DNA of 64,000 nt from Siphonodentalium dalli (lineage: Eukaryota > Mollusca > Scaphopoda > Gadilida > Siphonodentaliidae), in the NCBI GenBank assembly GCA_032622095.1, contig CP136068.1:188783309-188847308 (forward strand), in the 5' to 3' direction. Shown here one piece after another: positions 34,423 through 43,289 of the stretch; position 1 is the first letter of the stretch; each line of letters opens with the position of its first letter. The position numbers and the translations under genes were made by a program. The notes beneath the pieces are model-generated. The model saw only the letters and a program-made list of their open reading frames with translations, did not search any database and had not been told where the DNA came from.

Positions 34423-34429
34423 AATGTTA

Positions 34430-34646
34430 TTCTCACATTTTTATTGAGTCATTTTGTAATTGAGTGCATGGTGTTGGCATATGTATATATATATATATTG
34501 GTGTTTCATAGTATTTAAATGGTATCTGTCATGTCTGATAAAATATATATATATAAAACAAATATTTTTAAACCAAGTGTTATCATAGTATACCAGCCAC
34601 TCACGGGAGTCCCTCCTAGTATGACACGATGCTCACTCTATGAGAA
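34430..34646. other. polymerase-ATPase intergenic region
   Basis: AT-rich with TA runs at 34485-34500 and 34545-34556. May contain the polymerase 3' end; no gene. Confidence 0.5.
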
Positions 34647-34656
34647 TTTATAAGGG
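34647..34656 (+). promoter_or_regulatory. TTTATAAGGG motif upstream of ATPase (element 2)
   Basis: Ends 26 bases before the ATG at 34683, non-coding, and equivalent to the motif before the element 1 ATPase. Spacing implies a very short leader if it acts as a TATA box. Confidence 0.5.
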
Positions 34657-34682
34657 AAAGTCTAGTAGAATAGATACTAAAG

Positions 34683-35333
34683 ATGGCTTTAATACCATTC
34701 GAACCTCATTCGAGTTACATTATATCCGGTGCCACGAAGTCAGGAAAAACCCATTGGGTGTTTAAATTTCTGCAAAATATAGAAACAATTATTGAAAATG
34801 AACCACCGAGAAAGATTCTATATTGCTATGGAGCGCACCAAGATTTATTTGATGAGATGGAACAGATAATATCCAAAATTACTTTCCATGAAGGAATGCC
34901 TAGTACAGAACTTTTAGAAAATTTTGCTGATGGTCAGCCCGCGCTCATAATTCTAGATGATTTGGGTCATAAAGTAGTAAACAATTCTGATATAGAGTGT
35001 GCATTCACCCAAACTTGTCATCATAAAAAATTGTCTGTGATGATAATATTGCAAAATTCTTTTCAACGTGGTTCCTCAGCTAGGACTATAGCTCTCAATG
35101 CCTCCTATCTGGTTCTGCTTAAAAGCCCTCGTGATGTGACGCAGATACGTTATTTGGGTCAACAATTATTTCCCGGGAAAACACAATTTCTCCCAGATGT
35201 CTATAACGATTCAGTTATGTCCAAAAAATATGGTTATCTGGTGGTAGACTTGACCACGAATGCTGAAGAGGAATTCCGTGTGAGAACCGATATATTTCCG
35301 GGACAATATCCTATTATCTACAAAACTTTATAA
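34683..35333 (+). CDS. DNA-packaging ATPase (HerA/FtsK, A32-like), element 2
   Basis: 216 residues, uninterrupted. Walker A GATKSGKTHW (~18-27), Walker B ALIILDDLGHKV (~85-96), then a sensor-type stretch TCHHKKLSVMIILQN. The C-terminus GQYPIIYKTL matches element 1. Hydrolyses ATP to translocate the genome into the capsid. Clearly the same gene as 17134-17802 but diverged at many positions, so the two elements are not recent duplicates. Followed 7 bases later by protein X. Confidence 0.93.
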   Translation: MALIPFEPHSSYIISGATKSGKTHWVFKFLQNIETIIENEPPRKILYCYGAHQDLFDEMEQIISKITFHEGMPSTELLENFADGQPALIILDDLGHKVVNNSDIECAFTQTCHHKKLSVMIILQNSFQRGSSARTIALNASYLVLLKSPRDVTQIRYLGQQLFPGKTQFLPDVYNDSVMSKKYGYLVVDLTTNAEEEFRVRTDIFPGQYPIIYKTL

Positions 35334-35336
35334 GGG
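35327..35336 (+). promoter_or_regulatory. TTTATAAGGG motif before protein X (element 2)
   Basis: Overlaps the ATPase stop codon and ends 4 bases before the next ATG, just as in element 1. Its conserved placement across two diverged copies is notable, although TTA TAA is also the ATPase C-terminus. Confidence 0.35.
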
Positions 35337-35340
35337 GAAA

Positions 35341-35649
35341 ATGGCTAGTCAATTAGTGAAAGACAATTTGGATTTTTTGTATCTACTAGCATCCACCGAT
35401 TCTAAAAGTCAACTAAATGCGCTCATTTATTCTTCATCATATGATCAAGTCAGAGCTATAGCGGAAATAGCCATCAATGTTATACGAGGTGTACTAACTA
35501 TTTCATTGGACACAATAGTTCCCTATAAGAGTATATATAGATAATTAGCGGACAATAAGCTAGGAGTACGAAGAAAGAAGTCTGTTCTTAAAAGAAATCC
35601 AGAAGCAGTCAAAAGTTTACTAAGACTCATTCCTCTGAGAGATATATAA
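35341..35649 (+). pseudogene. small conserved protein X (element 2), nonsense codon
   Basis: The N-terminal 67 codons (ASQLVKDNLDFLYLL, YDQVRAIAEIAINVI) align with the intact 102-residue protein at 16823-17131. A TAA at 35542-35544 stops the frame, yet the same frame continues to 35649 with a well-conserved tail (RNPEAVKSLLRLIPLRD). So this copy was full length until recently. Function unknown. Confidence 0.8.
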
Positions 35650-35650
35650 T

Positions 35651-35908
35651 ATGTCTGTGTTTGGTAAAAATATCTTAATACCATATGAAAAATATCAACA
35701 TTTGATCAGAAATTGCCCAGAAGTGTCACCATCTATCATCAATGATAACAGGGAAACTGCCAAAGAAAGGGTGCCAGAGCAGAGTCATATAACTAAAATA
35801 CCAGTGGAAAATACTGTACCTGCCAAAATAAATGGACAAAATAGGGATAAAGGGATTCCACCTGGACTTAGGAAGAATGTATTAACATCTAAATGGCTTA
35901 CGAAATAA
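35651..35908 (+). CDS. small conserved protein Y (element 2)
   Basis: 85 residues. Conserved N-terminal SVFGKNILIPYEKYQHLI and C-terminal IPPGLRKNVLTSKWL blocks flank a variable, polar middle. Ortholog of 16584-16826. Starts one base after the protein X stop. Not a family I can name; minor capsid or core role is a guess from position. Confidence 0.75.
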   Translation: MSVFGKNILIPYEKYQHLIRNCPEVSPSIINDNRETAKERVPEQSHITKIPVENTVPAKINGQNRDKGIPPGLRKNVLTSKWLTK

Positions 35909-36366
35909 ATTATATGAATTGAAATGATTTTGTATTTATTGCAACACAAAAATACCGTCATTATTTGAACCATTTAAAAAGTTTTAATAATCGTTTTTAA
36001 AAAAAAATGATGCAATTGGGTATAAAAATATGTGTCATTTGGCATCCGGTTCATTGGTGGAAATGGACGTTTCATAAACCTCTAATAGACGTTTTAGAAA
36101 TGACGTATTTGAGAAAAGTTTTAAGTGCATTTTAGTATATATTTCGCACTCTGTAAAAACGTGATTTGGCATCTGGTTCATTGGTGGAAATGGACGTTTC
36201 ATAAACCTCTAATAGACGTTTTAGAAATGACGTATTTCAGAAAAGTTTTAAGTGCATTTTAGTATATATTTCACACTGTGTAAAAACGTGATTTGACCAA
36301 TAGTGCTGCAGTGAAATACCCCTTTTTTTATATAGTCGTCAAATACGTACTAAAAATATTGTCAAT
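35909..36366. repeat. IAP upstream region with 127-bp tandem duplication
   Basis: 36037-36163 and 36164-36294 are almost identical (ggttcattggtggaaatgga, acctctaatagacgttttag), lying just upstream of the IAP gene and its TATA-type motif. A duplicated upstream control segment is possible. Confidence 0.75.
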
Positions 36367-36376
36367 TCTATAAGGA
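36367..36376 (+). promoter_or_regulatory. TCTATAAGGA motif upstream of IAP
   Basis: A variant of the TTTATAAGG motif about 36-45 bases before the ATG at 36412, in non-coding sequence. Confidence 0.5.
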
Positions 36377-36411
36377 AACTTTATACTTCATGTTATTAAA
36401 AAAAAAAAAAC

Positions 36412-37029
36412 ATGGATATCCCACCATTTTCTGATTTGTGCTGGACTACATATTATGGAATATTTCCAAAAGTTATACCTAGGCAACCAGACATGGGTGC
36501 TAAAAGTTCGAGATTACTAACGTATGAGGGTTGGAATGATGTGATACCTGCAGAAAAAATGGCAGAAGCGGGGTTATATTATATAGGTTATGAAGACAGG
36601 GTCAAATGTTTTCAATGTGGAGGGGGTTTATTCAAATGGGAGATTGGGGAGAGCCCTATGGAAGAACATAGGAAGCATTATCCCCGATGCAGTCTCATAC
36701 GATTCTTTGATTTTGTCAAGGGAGACCAACCCGAGGCTATGAGTTTTACAGAGGGGTTGAGTGAGAGTGAAATAGACAGGCTACTGCATTATGAGGAAAA
36801 TGACAGACAGGATACTCCGGACGCAGCTATTCCTATTACATCAATGGATGTTTCTACGCACGAGATTACACCTATTGACCAATGTATTATATGTCTGGAA
36901 GGGGCTAAAAATATATGTTTTCTTCCGTGTTCACACGTCTGTGCGTGTGATATGTGTGTGATTGGTTTAGAGAAATGTCCAGTTTGCAGACAAAATATAA
37001 CTGCTATGACTAGGATTTTCATGTTATAA
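36412..37029 (+). CDS. BIR-RING inhibitor of apoptosis protein (IAP)
   Basis: 205 residues. One BIR domain at ~28-98: YEGWNDVIPAEKMAEAGLYY, then CFQCGGGL, W and a C-terminal H.KHYPRC, supplying the CX2C...HX6C zinc ligands. A linker follows (~100-160). A RING finger at ~163-197 (CIICLEGAKNICFLPC, CP.CR) indicates E3 ubiquitin-ligase activity. Such proteins block caspase-driven death and are widely held by insect and mollusc DNA viruses and by the hosts. Here it is intronless and inside the Polinton, so it is cargo, presumably captured from a host. The frame is intact. Preceded by a TATA-type motif and duplicated upstream region. Confidence 0.93.
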   Translation: MDIPPFSDLCWTTYYGIFPKVIPRQPDMGAKSSRLLTYEGWNDVIPAEKMAEAGLYYIGYEDRVKCFQCGGGLFKWEIGESPMEEHRKHYPRCSLIRFFDFVKGDQPEAMSFTEGLSESEIDRLLHYEENDRQDTPDAAIPITSMDVSTHEITPIDQCIICLEGAKNICFLPCSHVCACDMCVIGLEKCPVCRQNITAMTRIFML

Positions 37030-37032
37030 GGA
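37023..37032 (+). promoter_or_regulatory. GTTATAAGGA motif upstream of membrane-protein gene
   Basis: Overlaps the IAP stop codon, 16 bases before the next ATG. One more instance of the TATAAGGA pattern. Confidence 0.35.
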
Positions 37033-37048
37033 TACCTAAGATGTAAAG

Positions 37049-37318
37049 ATGTTGAAAAAAATGGATCCAGAACGCATAAAAATGGATCCAGAACGCATAT
37101 CGGAAAAGTGGGATTGGTTAGGTCAGAAGATTCCTCGCACCGAAATGGTCTATTTTTGCCAGATGTTAATACTCTATATAATAATCATCACGGCCATAAT
37201 TAATTTATCACTGGATAAAGAACCTAAAACATTATGGGTTTCTCTATTGAGTTCTGGTATTGGTATCGCCCTGCCCACCCCTTCAATAGGAAGTAAACCC
37301 ACCCCAGTACGAGTATAA
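37049..37318 (+). CDS. small membrane protein
   Basis: 89 residues. The N-terminus has a short duplicated DPERI unit (KMDPERI twice). A strong hydrophobic span (YFCQMLILYIIIITAIINLS, ~35-54) is followed by a second weaker one (LWVSLLSSGIGIALP). Ends in a Pro/Ser-rich tail. Similar short proteins with a LW.SLLSS pattern accompany invertebrate Polintons as far as I recall, but I cannot assign a function. Membrane insertion is inferred. Confidence 0.6.
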   Translation: MLKKMDPERIKMDPERISEKWDWLGQKIPRTEMVYFCQMLILYIIIITAIINLSLDKEPKTLWVSLLSSGIGIALPTPSIGSKPTPVRV

Positions 37319-37319
37319 G

Positions 37320-37391
37320 ATGGATAAACTTTTGAAAGATGTATTACTTCACCAAAATGGTACGTTATACAAACTTCGTCATATCTACTAA
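37320..37391 (+). other. 23-codon overlapping open frame before TBP-like gene
   Basis: An ATG at 37320, just after TATAAG at 37315-37320, opens a 23-codon frame (MDKLLKDVLLHQNGTLYKLR) overlapping the TBP-like start in another frame. It could be an upstream ORF or the vestige of a frameshifted N-terminus. Confidence 0.3.
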
Positions 37392-37872
37392 CATGGGGTT
37401 TAAACCCAATATGAAGGAGCTGACTAATAAATTGTGCGATGCTGTATACAACTCGAAGATAATAATATGGAAGAACCGTGTTATCGGTGGTTGCTGTTGG
37501 GTATACAAAAACGGTCAGTTATTATTTATGGGAGCATCATATGATTATCGATGTGCAGTGAGGAAATTAAGAAAATATGCCAGATTAATTCAAAGACTAG
37601 GATTTTCAGTGAAATTGGAAAAAATAAAAAGGGTTACTTCATCACTGACTCACGACTTCGGTCATAAACTCAATCTATCTAATATATCTGACTGTTTGGA
37701 AGGTATTTATGAACCAGAGTTGTTCCCTGGAGTAAACTTCAAGAGACAAAATATAAATTTCACATGTCACAGTAGTGGAAAAATATTAATAACGGGAGTT
37801 AAACGACAAATGGATATAATCGGTGTGATATATCCTACACTCATGGAAATAGGTTTGTTTCACAATGGATGA
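37339..37872 (+). CDS. TATA-box-binding-protein-like (TBP-like) protein
   Basis: 177 residues (or 171 from the Met at 37357). Two half repeats with the TBP layout. Half 1: NFVISTNMGFKPNMKELTNK, then NGQLLFMGASYDYRCAVRK, LRKYARLIQRLGF. Half 2: ISDCLEGIYEPELFPGVNFK, then CHSSGKILITGVKRQMDI and IYPTLMEIGLF. The block YEPELFPG followed by SGK-ILITG-K is a hallmark of the TBP saddle. Residues near the DNA-intercalating positions need alignment. It would bind promoters and recruit TFIIB/RNA polymerase II, or sequester them. Directly upstream of the integrase, which it overlaps by 8 bases. Unusual cargo for a Polinton as far as I know. The frame is intact. Confidence 0.85.
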   Translation: MYYFTKMVRYTNFVISTNMGFKPNMKELTNKLCDAVYNSKIIIWKNRVIGGCCWVYKNGQLLFMGASYDYRCAVRKLRKYARLIQRLGFSVKLEKIKRVTSSLTHDFGHKLNLSNISDCLEGIYEPELFPGVNFKRQNINFTCHSSGKILITGVKRQMDIIGVIYPTLMEIGLFHNG

Positions 37873-38923
37873 ATACTTGAAATCTATTTATTATGACCCA
37901 TCTAAGAAAGGTAGTTTGGGCGGTGTTGAGCGATTATACAAAGCCGTGAAGGATGAAGGTATACGCACAATTAGTAGGAAGAAAATAAGAGATTGGTTAG
38001 CTTCCCAGGAAACTTATAGCCTAGTAAGACCACGCCGACTGAAATTTCCTAGAAGTAGAGTTATTGTTCATGGACTTGATTCATTGTGGGACAGTGATAT
38101 TGCAGACATGTCTGCTTCAGACAGTCCCTATAGATATATATTGGTATGCATAGATATCTTCTCCAGATTCGCGTGGGCTCGAGCTTTGAAGACAAAAAAT
38201 GCCAAAGATGTGAGTGCAGCATTTACTGATATATTTGCTACTGAAACCAGAAGACCAAAAGTCCTTAGAACAGACCACGGGGGGAGTATAGTAATGCTTT
38301 AGTTAAACGCGTGTTGAAAAGAGAAAAAATAAAACATTTAATAACTGAAAATGAGACGAAAGCTAATTATTCTGAGAGGTTTATTCGAACTTTGAAAACG
38401 CGTGTCTACCGCCATATGATACACGGGAGGCCAGGACTACAGCTCAGTTTTACAGGATATAATAAACACTTATAACATTACCAAGCACAGATCAATAGGT
38501 CGGGCTCCTTCTGAAATCAATAACGAAAATGAGTCAGAGACAAGATATGAACTAGCTTTGAAACGTAAAGAACGGGTGATAAACCCCTACCGATATAAAC
38601 TGGGAGATAAAGTACGGATTTCTCATTTGAAGGACGTTTATGAGAAGGAATTTTATAAGAAGTGGACAGGGGAGATATTCACAGTGATACGAAGATATAG
38701 AAGAGATAATCTAAACGTTTATAAGATCAAAGATTGGAACGAAGAAGAGGTGACTGGTTCTTTTTATGAACAAGAAATACAATGGGTCAAAGTTGATGCT
38801 GATACCACATACAAAATAGAAAAGGTTTTAAAGAAAAGCCGAGGGAAGGTACTCATTAGGTGGCTTAATTGGGGCCCGAAATTTGACAGTTGGATACCTG
38901 AAGTTGATCTAGTTAAATACTGA
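37865..38923 (+). pseudogene. Polinton integrase (DDE, retroviral-like) with chromodomain, two frameshifts
   Basis: The N-terminal part includes a zinc-less helical region (GGVERLYKAVKDEG, ISRKKIRDWL), then the rve catalytic core with SLWDSDIADMS (first Asp), RTDHGG (second Asp) and ENETKANYSERFIRTLK (Glu). The C-terminal part has an SH3-like segment (YKLGDKVRIS) and a chromodomain (YKIEKVLKK...VLIRWLNW...SWIPEVDLV) that may target chromatin. The frame shifts at the G-run 38278-38284 and shifts back near 38422-38436. It inserts element DNA at the target site. Start overlaps TBP-like; stop overlaps the next ATG (TGATG). The G-run shift could be a base-calling error. Confidence 0.92.
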
Positions 38924-39315
38924 TGATGAGGCTATATATTTCCAGTGATAAATACAAAGCCTATTTTCCAGACAATGTGGGTGGAGATTTCACTTTACCT
39001 CTACCATCGAATTTACATCTGAATAGTGGATGGACCATCACCTTGGAACAGATATCTATGAACCCAAAGCCACATAACAGAATAATCTACATATGCTGTG
39101 ACATCTGTGAAGCATCCAGACTGCCTACTCAATCTCTTCAAGTGCTGAGGGTTATATACACGGATGGGGCGGGGGACTTTGTGGGATGTACAGCGGTTTC
39201 TGTAACAGGAGGACCCTCAAACTTTATAAGGATATATCTGCTGGATGAAAATTTGAAAAACATCGAAATTGACTCATTGGATTGCGTCTTGTTATTCAAT
39301 GATGGTAGGGACTAG
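38923..39315 (+). CDS. minor capsid protein candidate (penton-like)
   Basis: 130 residues, beta-rich: RLYISSDKYKAYFPDN, FTLPLPSNLHLNSGWTITL, then NFIRIYLLDENLKNIEI and a final DCVLLFNDG. Short length, beta-strand pattern and position directly before the major capsid gene fit the single-jelly-roll minor capsid of Polintons (inference). A 3' fragment of the ortholog remains in element 1. Its end overlaps the first capsid ATG at 39302. Confidence 0.6.
   Translation: MMRLYISSDKYKAYFPDNVGGDFTLPLPSNLHLNSGWTITLEQISMNPKPHNRIIYICCDICEASRLPTQSLQVLRVIYTDGAGDFVGCTAVSVTGGPSNFIRIYLLDENLKNIEIDSLDCVLLFNDGRD
39223..39232 (+). promoter_or_regulatory. TTTATAAGGA motif upstream of capsid gene (element 2)
   Basis: Embedded in a ~21-base stretch (centred on the motif) identical to 14614-14635 in element 1. 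It is 70-79 bases before the ATG at 39302. Confidence 0.4.
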
Positions 39316-40767
39316 ATATTATTACGACACTGCGGAGGACATATATGCCGACGAAACTAGGAAATAATGTGTCAAAAGCTAAGCCTCGGAAAGCTACTAA
39401 ATTAGTTACCAAGAAGAAAATAAAACCTAAAACAAGTGAGAGAAAGAAGAAATCTGTGAAGCGCAGAACAGCCCCAAAAATTAACCAATCAGGGTGGATC
39501 GTGAAGAAGTCGAAAGTTATAAGGAGAAACAGACCCCTCGATGCTTTCGATAATCATGGACAGACTACCCATATTCGGAGAAGTTGAAGAAGTTAGTCAG
39601 GCTCATAAAGAATGGGTCGATTTCAATACAGTGACTGCCATTACAGAAAATTCACCTTTAGAGTTTTGTATACCGGGGACATCGAATGATTATATCGATT
39701 TAAAGAACTCTACACTCAGTGTCAAAATTAAGATCGTTAAGGAATATGGTACGCCATTGATTTCAACCTCGAAAGTCGGCCCCATTAACTTGGCTCTATC
39801 ATCAATATTTAGTTACTGTAATGTAGAGTTACAACAAACCCCAGTGGGATCCATGGGACCTTACTACGGATATAAGGGTTATTTGGATACGTTACTTACA
39901 TCTACATCAACGCAACACAAATATAGCCTTACTGAACGATTATATGCGAAGGACAGAGCGAAACATATGGAGTCCACTACATCAAATGCGGGTCTACTAG
40001 AAAGAAGAGTGTTTTTCGAGGACAACGCTATAGTGTCAGTGTCAGGCCCGATCTCACATGACCTCTGTCAGCAAAATAGATACATTTTGAACGGGGTGCC
40101 TGTAAAAATAACATTATGGCCCAGCAAAAATGCCTTCTGTTTAATGAGTTCGGATGCTACCCCAAAATACAAACTGAAGATCACTGATGCTAAATTTAAA
40201 GTATGTTTCGTCAAAACAGAAGATATTGAGAGAAATCTCAGCACGAAAGATGCTATATACCCATTTGAGAAATCAATTATTAAAGCCTTTTCAGTAGCCA
40301 AAGGCTCTTTTAATTTCACAGCGAGTAACTTGTTTCAAAATGATGTTCCGCAAAGAATTCTTATAGTGCTTACAGAGGCAGAGGCTTTGAACGGAAGCTA
40401 CACCAAAAACCCATTTAACTTTAAAAATTATGATGTAAACCATCTAGCTGTTACAGTTGACGGTCAATCAGTACCCAGCCGCCCCTTAAACCTGAACTTT
40501 AAAAAGGACGATTATTTGGATGCGTACCATAATCTCATTGAAGCTTTTCCAGAAACACCAATCAATAGAGACTACTTTAAAGATGGATACACCATATTCT
40601 GCATAGAGCCTTATGGACATTATGTAGGGTCTATTAACAAGGGTTTAGTACAGTTGGATATGAGGTTAAGTGAAGCTTTGCCAGAAACAGCAGTCATCTT
40701 AGTTTACGGAACTTTCCCAGCACACATGATCATTGACAAGGACAGAAACGTTTTTATACCTATGTAA
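39302..40767 (+). pseudogene. major capsid protein (double-jelly-roll type), 5' frameshifts
   Basis: From 39541 an open frame of 408 codons is co-linear with element 1's capsid: ENSPLEFCIPGTSNDYIDL, LFQNDVPQRILIVL, INKGLVQLDMRLSEALPET, and end IDKDRNVFIPM. Upstream, the matching start MVGTRYYYDT (39302) and the Lys/Arg-rich tail (39345-39587) sit in two other frames. Junctions are near 39345-39367 and near 39560. In element 1 these parts form one frame, so the 5' end here is broken, or the basic tail is a separate small core protein in this copy. AATAAA at 40781 is a likely polyadenylation signal. Confidence 0.85.
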
Positions 40768-41050
40768 TATATAGCATCGTAATAAAATAATATTTAGCAT
40801 CGTAAATAAATTATTGTAAATAATACTTCTCCGTGTTGTTGTTTGGGAGTTGACCTATATGTAGGATGTGATAATACTCAGTAAAAAAAATAATCTCGCC
40901 ACCCCCTCCCCTTTTTTCGGTTCGGGGTTTTTTTTTGTGCAGGGAAATTTGTCCTAATTTTGTTTTCCTCAGATGCTCATTCGTTCTTCTGTCAACCATA
41001 GCCCATAGACTATCCCACCCATCGTTCATTATAGGCATTTTATATGGTAA
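40768..41050. other. 3' non-coding region of element 2
   Basis: Polyadenylation-type AATAAA at 40781-40786 and a second AATAAA at 40804-40809. The 75-residue minus-strand frame here is not supported. Confidence 0.5.
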
Positions 41051-41717
41051 TTTCCGGATTTGATAATGCCAATTTAAGGGCTGGATTCCATTGTTCGGGG
41101 AACGTGTGGTGTGGGTGAATAAATTAGTCAGGTTTGGGCACGCTTTCGAAAACGCGCGGTCTAAGCAGGTGCACGAGGCGTGCGTGACGCTAAATAATTG
41201 TGGCGGGACTCCATTGTTTCAGGATAGCGTGGTCTAACCAGGTGACTCTGCAGGTGCAAGATTCCATTGTTTCAGGATAGCGTGGTCTAACCAGGTGACT
41301 ATGCAGGTGCATCGAAAACGCGCGGTCTAAGCAGGTGCACGATTCACGTGTGGTTCTATCATTGGCGCTCGGTTATCAGAATAATTCTGGTGGCCATTGT
41401 TGTTCGAATAAGGAGGAGTTTCGTTACCCTATCATATAATTAAGAATGAGCGACTTTAATTAATTAAAACCTATCAAATAATTAAGAACGAAAAGGAGGG
41501 GCTTCATTAATTCATTCTACCTATCATATAAGTGAGAAGGAAAAGGATGGGTTTTCATACAATAAGGACCCCTAATAAATCCCTACCATTGGCCCATTAA
41601 GACAATAGGGCGAAACAAAGGGGGACAAAGGACCCATTGACGCATTGTGGAACCTTTAGAAATTGGGGGAGCTTAAGACACGCCCTCTTTACCCCCAGCC
41701 AGACCCCCTATCATCAA
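41051..41717 (-). repeat. right terminal inverted repeat of element 2
   Basis: Inverted copy of 25372-26038. Differences are scattered: for example the left arm reads atggcattcagaattatt where the right arm, inverted, reads atggccaccagaattatt. Ends with atcatcaa, complementary to the left start ttgatgat. Confidence 0.95.
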
Positions 41718-43289
41718 ATGGTATGGTCCATTGTATGGCCCAATGTACATAAGTCCAGTTAGGTTAATTTGACTTAAGTGCACCTGCTCGCCAAATTGAT
41801 AGTCAGAACAATTGCCATTATGTCGAAAACAATTAGACTTAAGTCCAATTATTTTAGTTCGGCTTGCCATAGTTATGACGTACCCAAGCACAAACCGATG
41901 TATAATATATTAATATACAAACGGACGTACGCATGACGTACGCTGAACATGGCATTAGCTCGTGAATGGCAATAACTTGACTCTGGCTTTTTTCATCCCC
42001 AATCCGGACACCCATACGGATATATATACACGGTGCGCGCATCTGGCCATGATGTATACACATATTAGCTGCAATCATTATGTTTAATACAAATAGTTTT
42101 AAATAATTAATGGACAATGCTGTAGGGTACTCATTCCATTGTAGTATAGATTCAGTGCTATACTGTTCTATCTCCAAAAATCAACTACATGCACCCTTGG
42201 TAACATTAATTTCTTCCGTGCTTAACTGTTCTATATCTCCAATTCATGCTAAAACTCGCTTTATGTACGAATTATAGTAAACACAATGCTAACCGATTGA
42301 AGAGGAATATTTTATTTTCAGTTTAGCGCGCGTATTGGGTGAATTGAACACAAGATAATTGAGAAAACTCACCTGGAACATCCAGCGAAATTTGTTGACA
42401 GTATCGAACACGCCATTCGCCAAACTTACGTCACGTGCTCAATCGCGTGTGTTTCATTGGCTCTGGAGTTAGAACAATCTAGCACTGGTAAAAATGATCA
42501 ATCTCATCTTGGAACAGTTTTGCACAGCGTTTTGTAGGGAAATAGGGCATAGCTTGCATGATAACTACGTTTTATCTGATGCAGAATCCCACGCTGAGCG
42601 CAATGGTACCCATAACTCATTTTCCCGCCAAAATGGATATAGAACACTTTAGCACCGATGCGACGTTATAATGTCGCTCTCACTTCGTGGGCGGCTGACA
42701 TGATAAATGTAGAATGATTTACCTTCTGTGGAGGCAGAGAGCACTGCTTCTGTGGTTATGTTATTGGAGTCCTGTAGGATATCTGAAAATAAAAATGTAA
42801 ACCAGAGGTAAGCATCGCCGATGCACGGTGTCGTTTTTGGCCCACGCCAAACGTGCAGCAATGCTGAGGCTGAACATTAGGTGTGGTTATAATTGTTTTT
42901 GCATCACATTCATCTAAATCCTTCAAAATGGATTTTGGAGCTAAAAAATTCCCCATAATCGACCCATATTCCTTTTCGTATAAAATCAATCAACATCTTT
43001 CAAGACACATTTTGGAGAAAAACATTTTCATTTAATCCCCACCCTTCCGAGAGGTGGGGGAGGGGTCAATTTATTTTTGCATAAAATCAATCTAAATACT
43101 TATAAGTGCACATTGGAGCAAAAAAAAAAAATGCCAGTTTGGTCAATGATTGTTCCAAGTTATCACGCTAACCAGCTATCAATTTAGGGGAATAGCTCTG
43201 ACTGGAAAAATCCGACAAGACTGGTTGTTGAAGATGACAACAGATAGTGATCTCTAGGCTAATAGTGCAGCGGCCAAATCGAAAAAGAG
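41718..43289. other. no recognised gene
   Basis: AT-rich flank to the right of element 2. Short open frames have no family resemblance. Confidence 0.4.

Larger units (their letters stand above)
25372..41717. mobile_element. complete-length Polinton/Maverick (element 2)
   Basis: 16,346 bp bounded by ~667-bp inverted repeats. AATGG occurs at both outer edges (25367-25371 and 41717-41721), a candidate target duplication; Polintons typically make 6 bp, and the sixth base here mismatches. Order: PC4-like (minus), then all plus: PolB, ATPase, X, Y, IAP, membrane protein, TBP-like, integrase, minor capsid, major capsid. Compact spacing with overlapping stops and starts is virus-like. No adenain-type protease was recognised. 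Several genes are broken, so it is probably no longer autonomous. Confidence 0.95.

Noticed and set aside
37339-37872. Adenain-type protease as identity of this gene
   Set aside because: No protease catalytic pattern; the two half repeats and YEPELFPG fit TBP.
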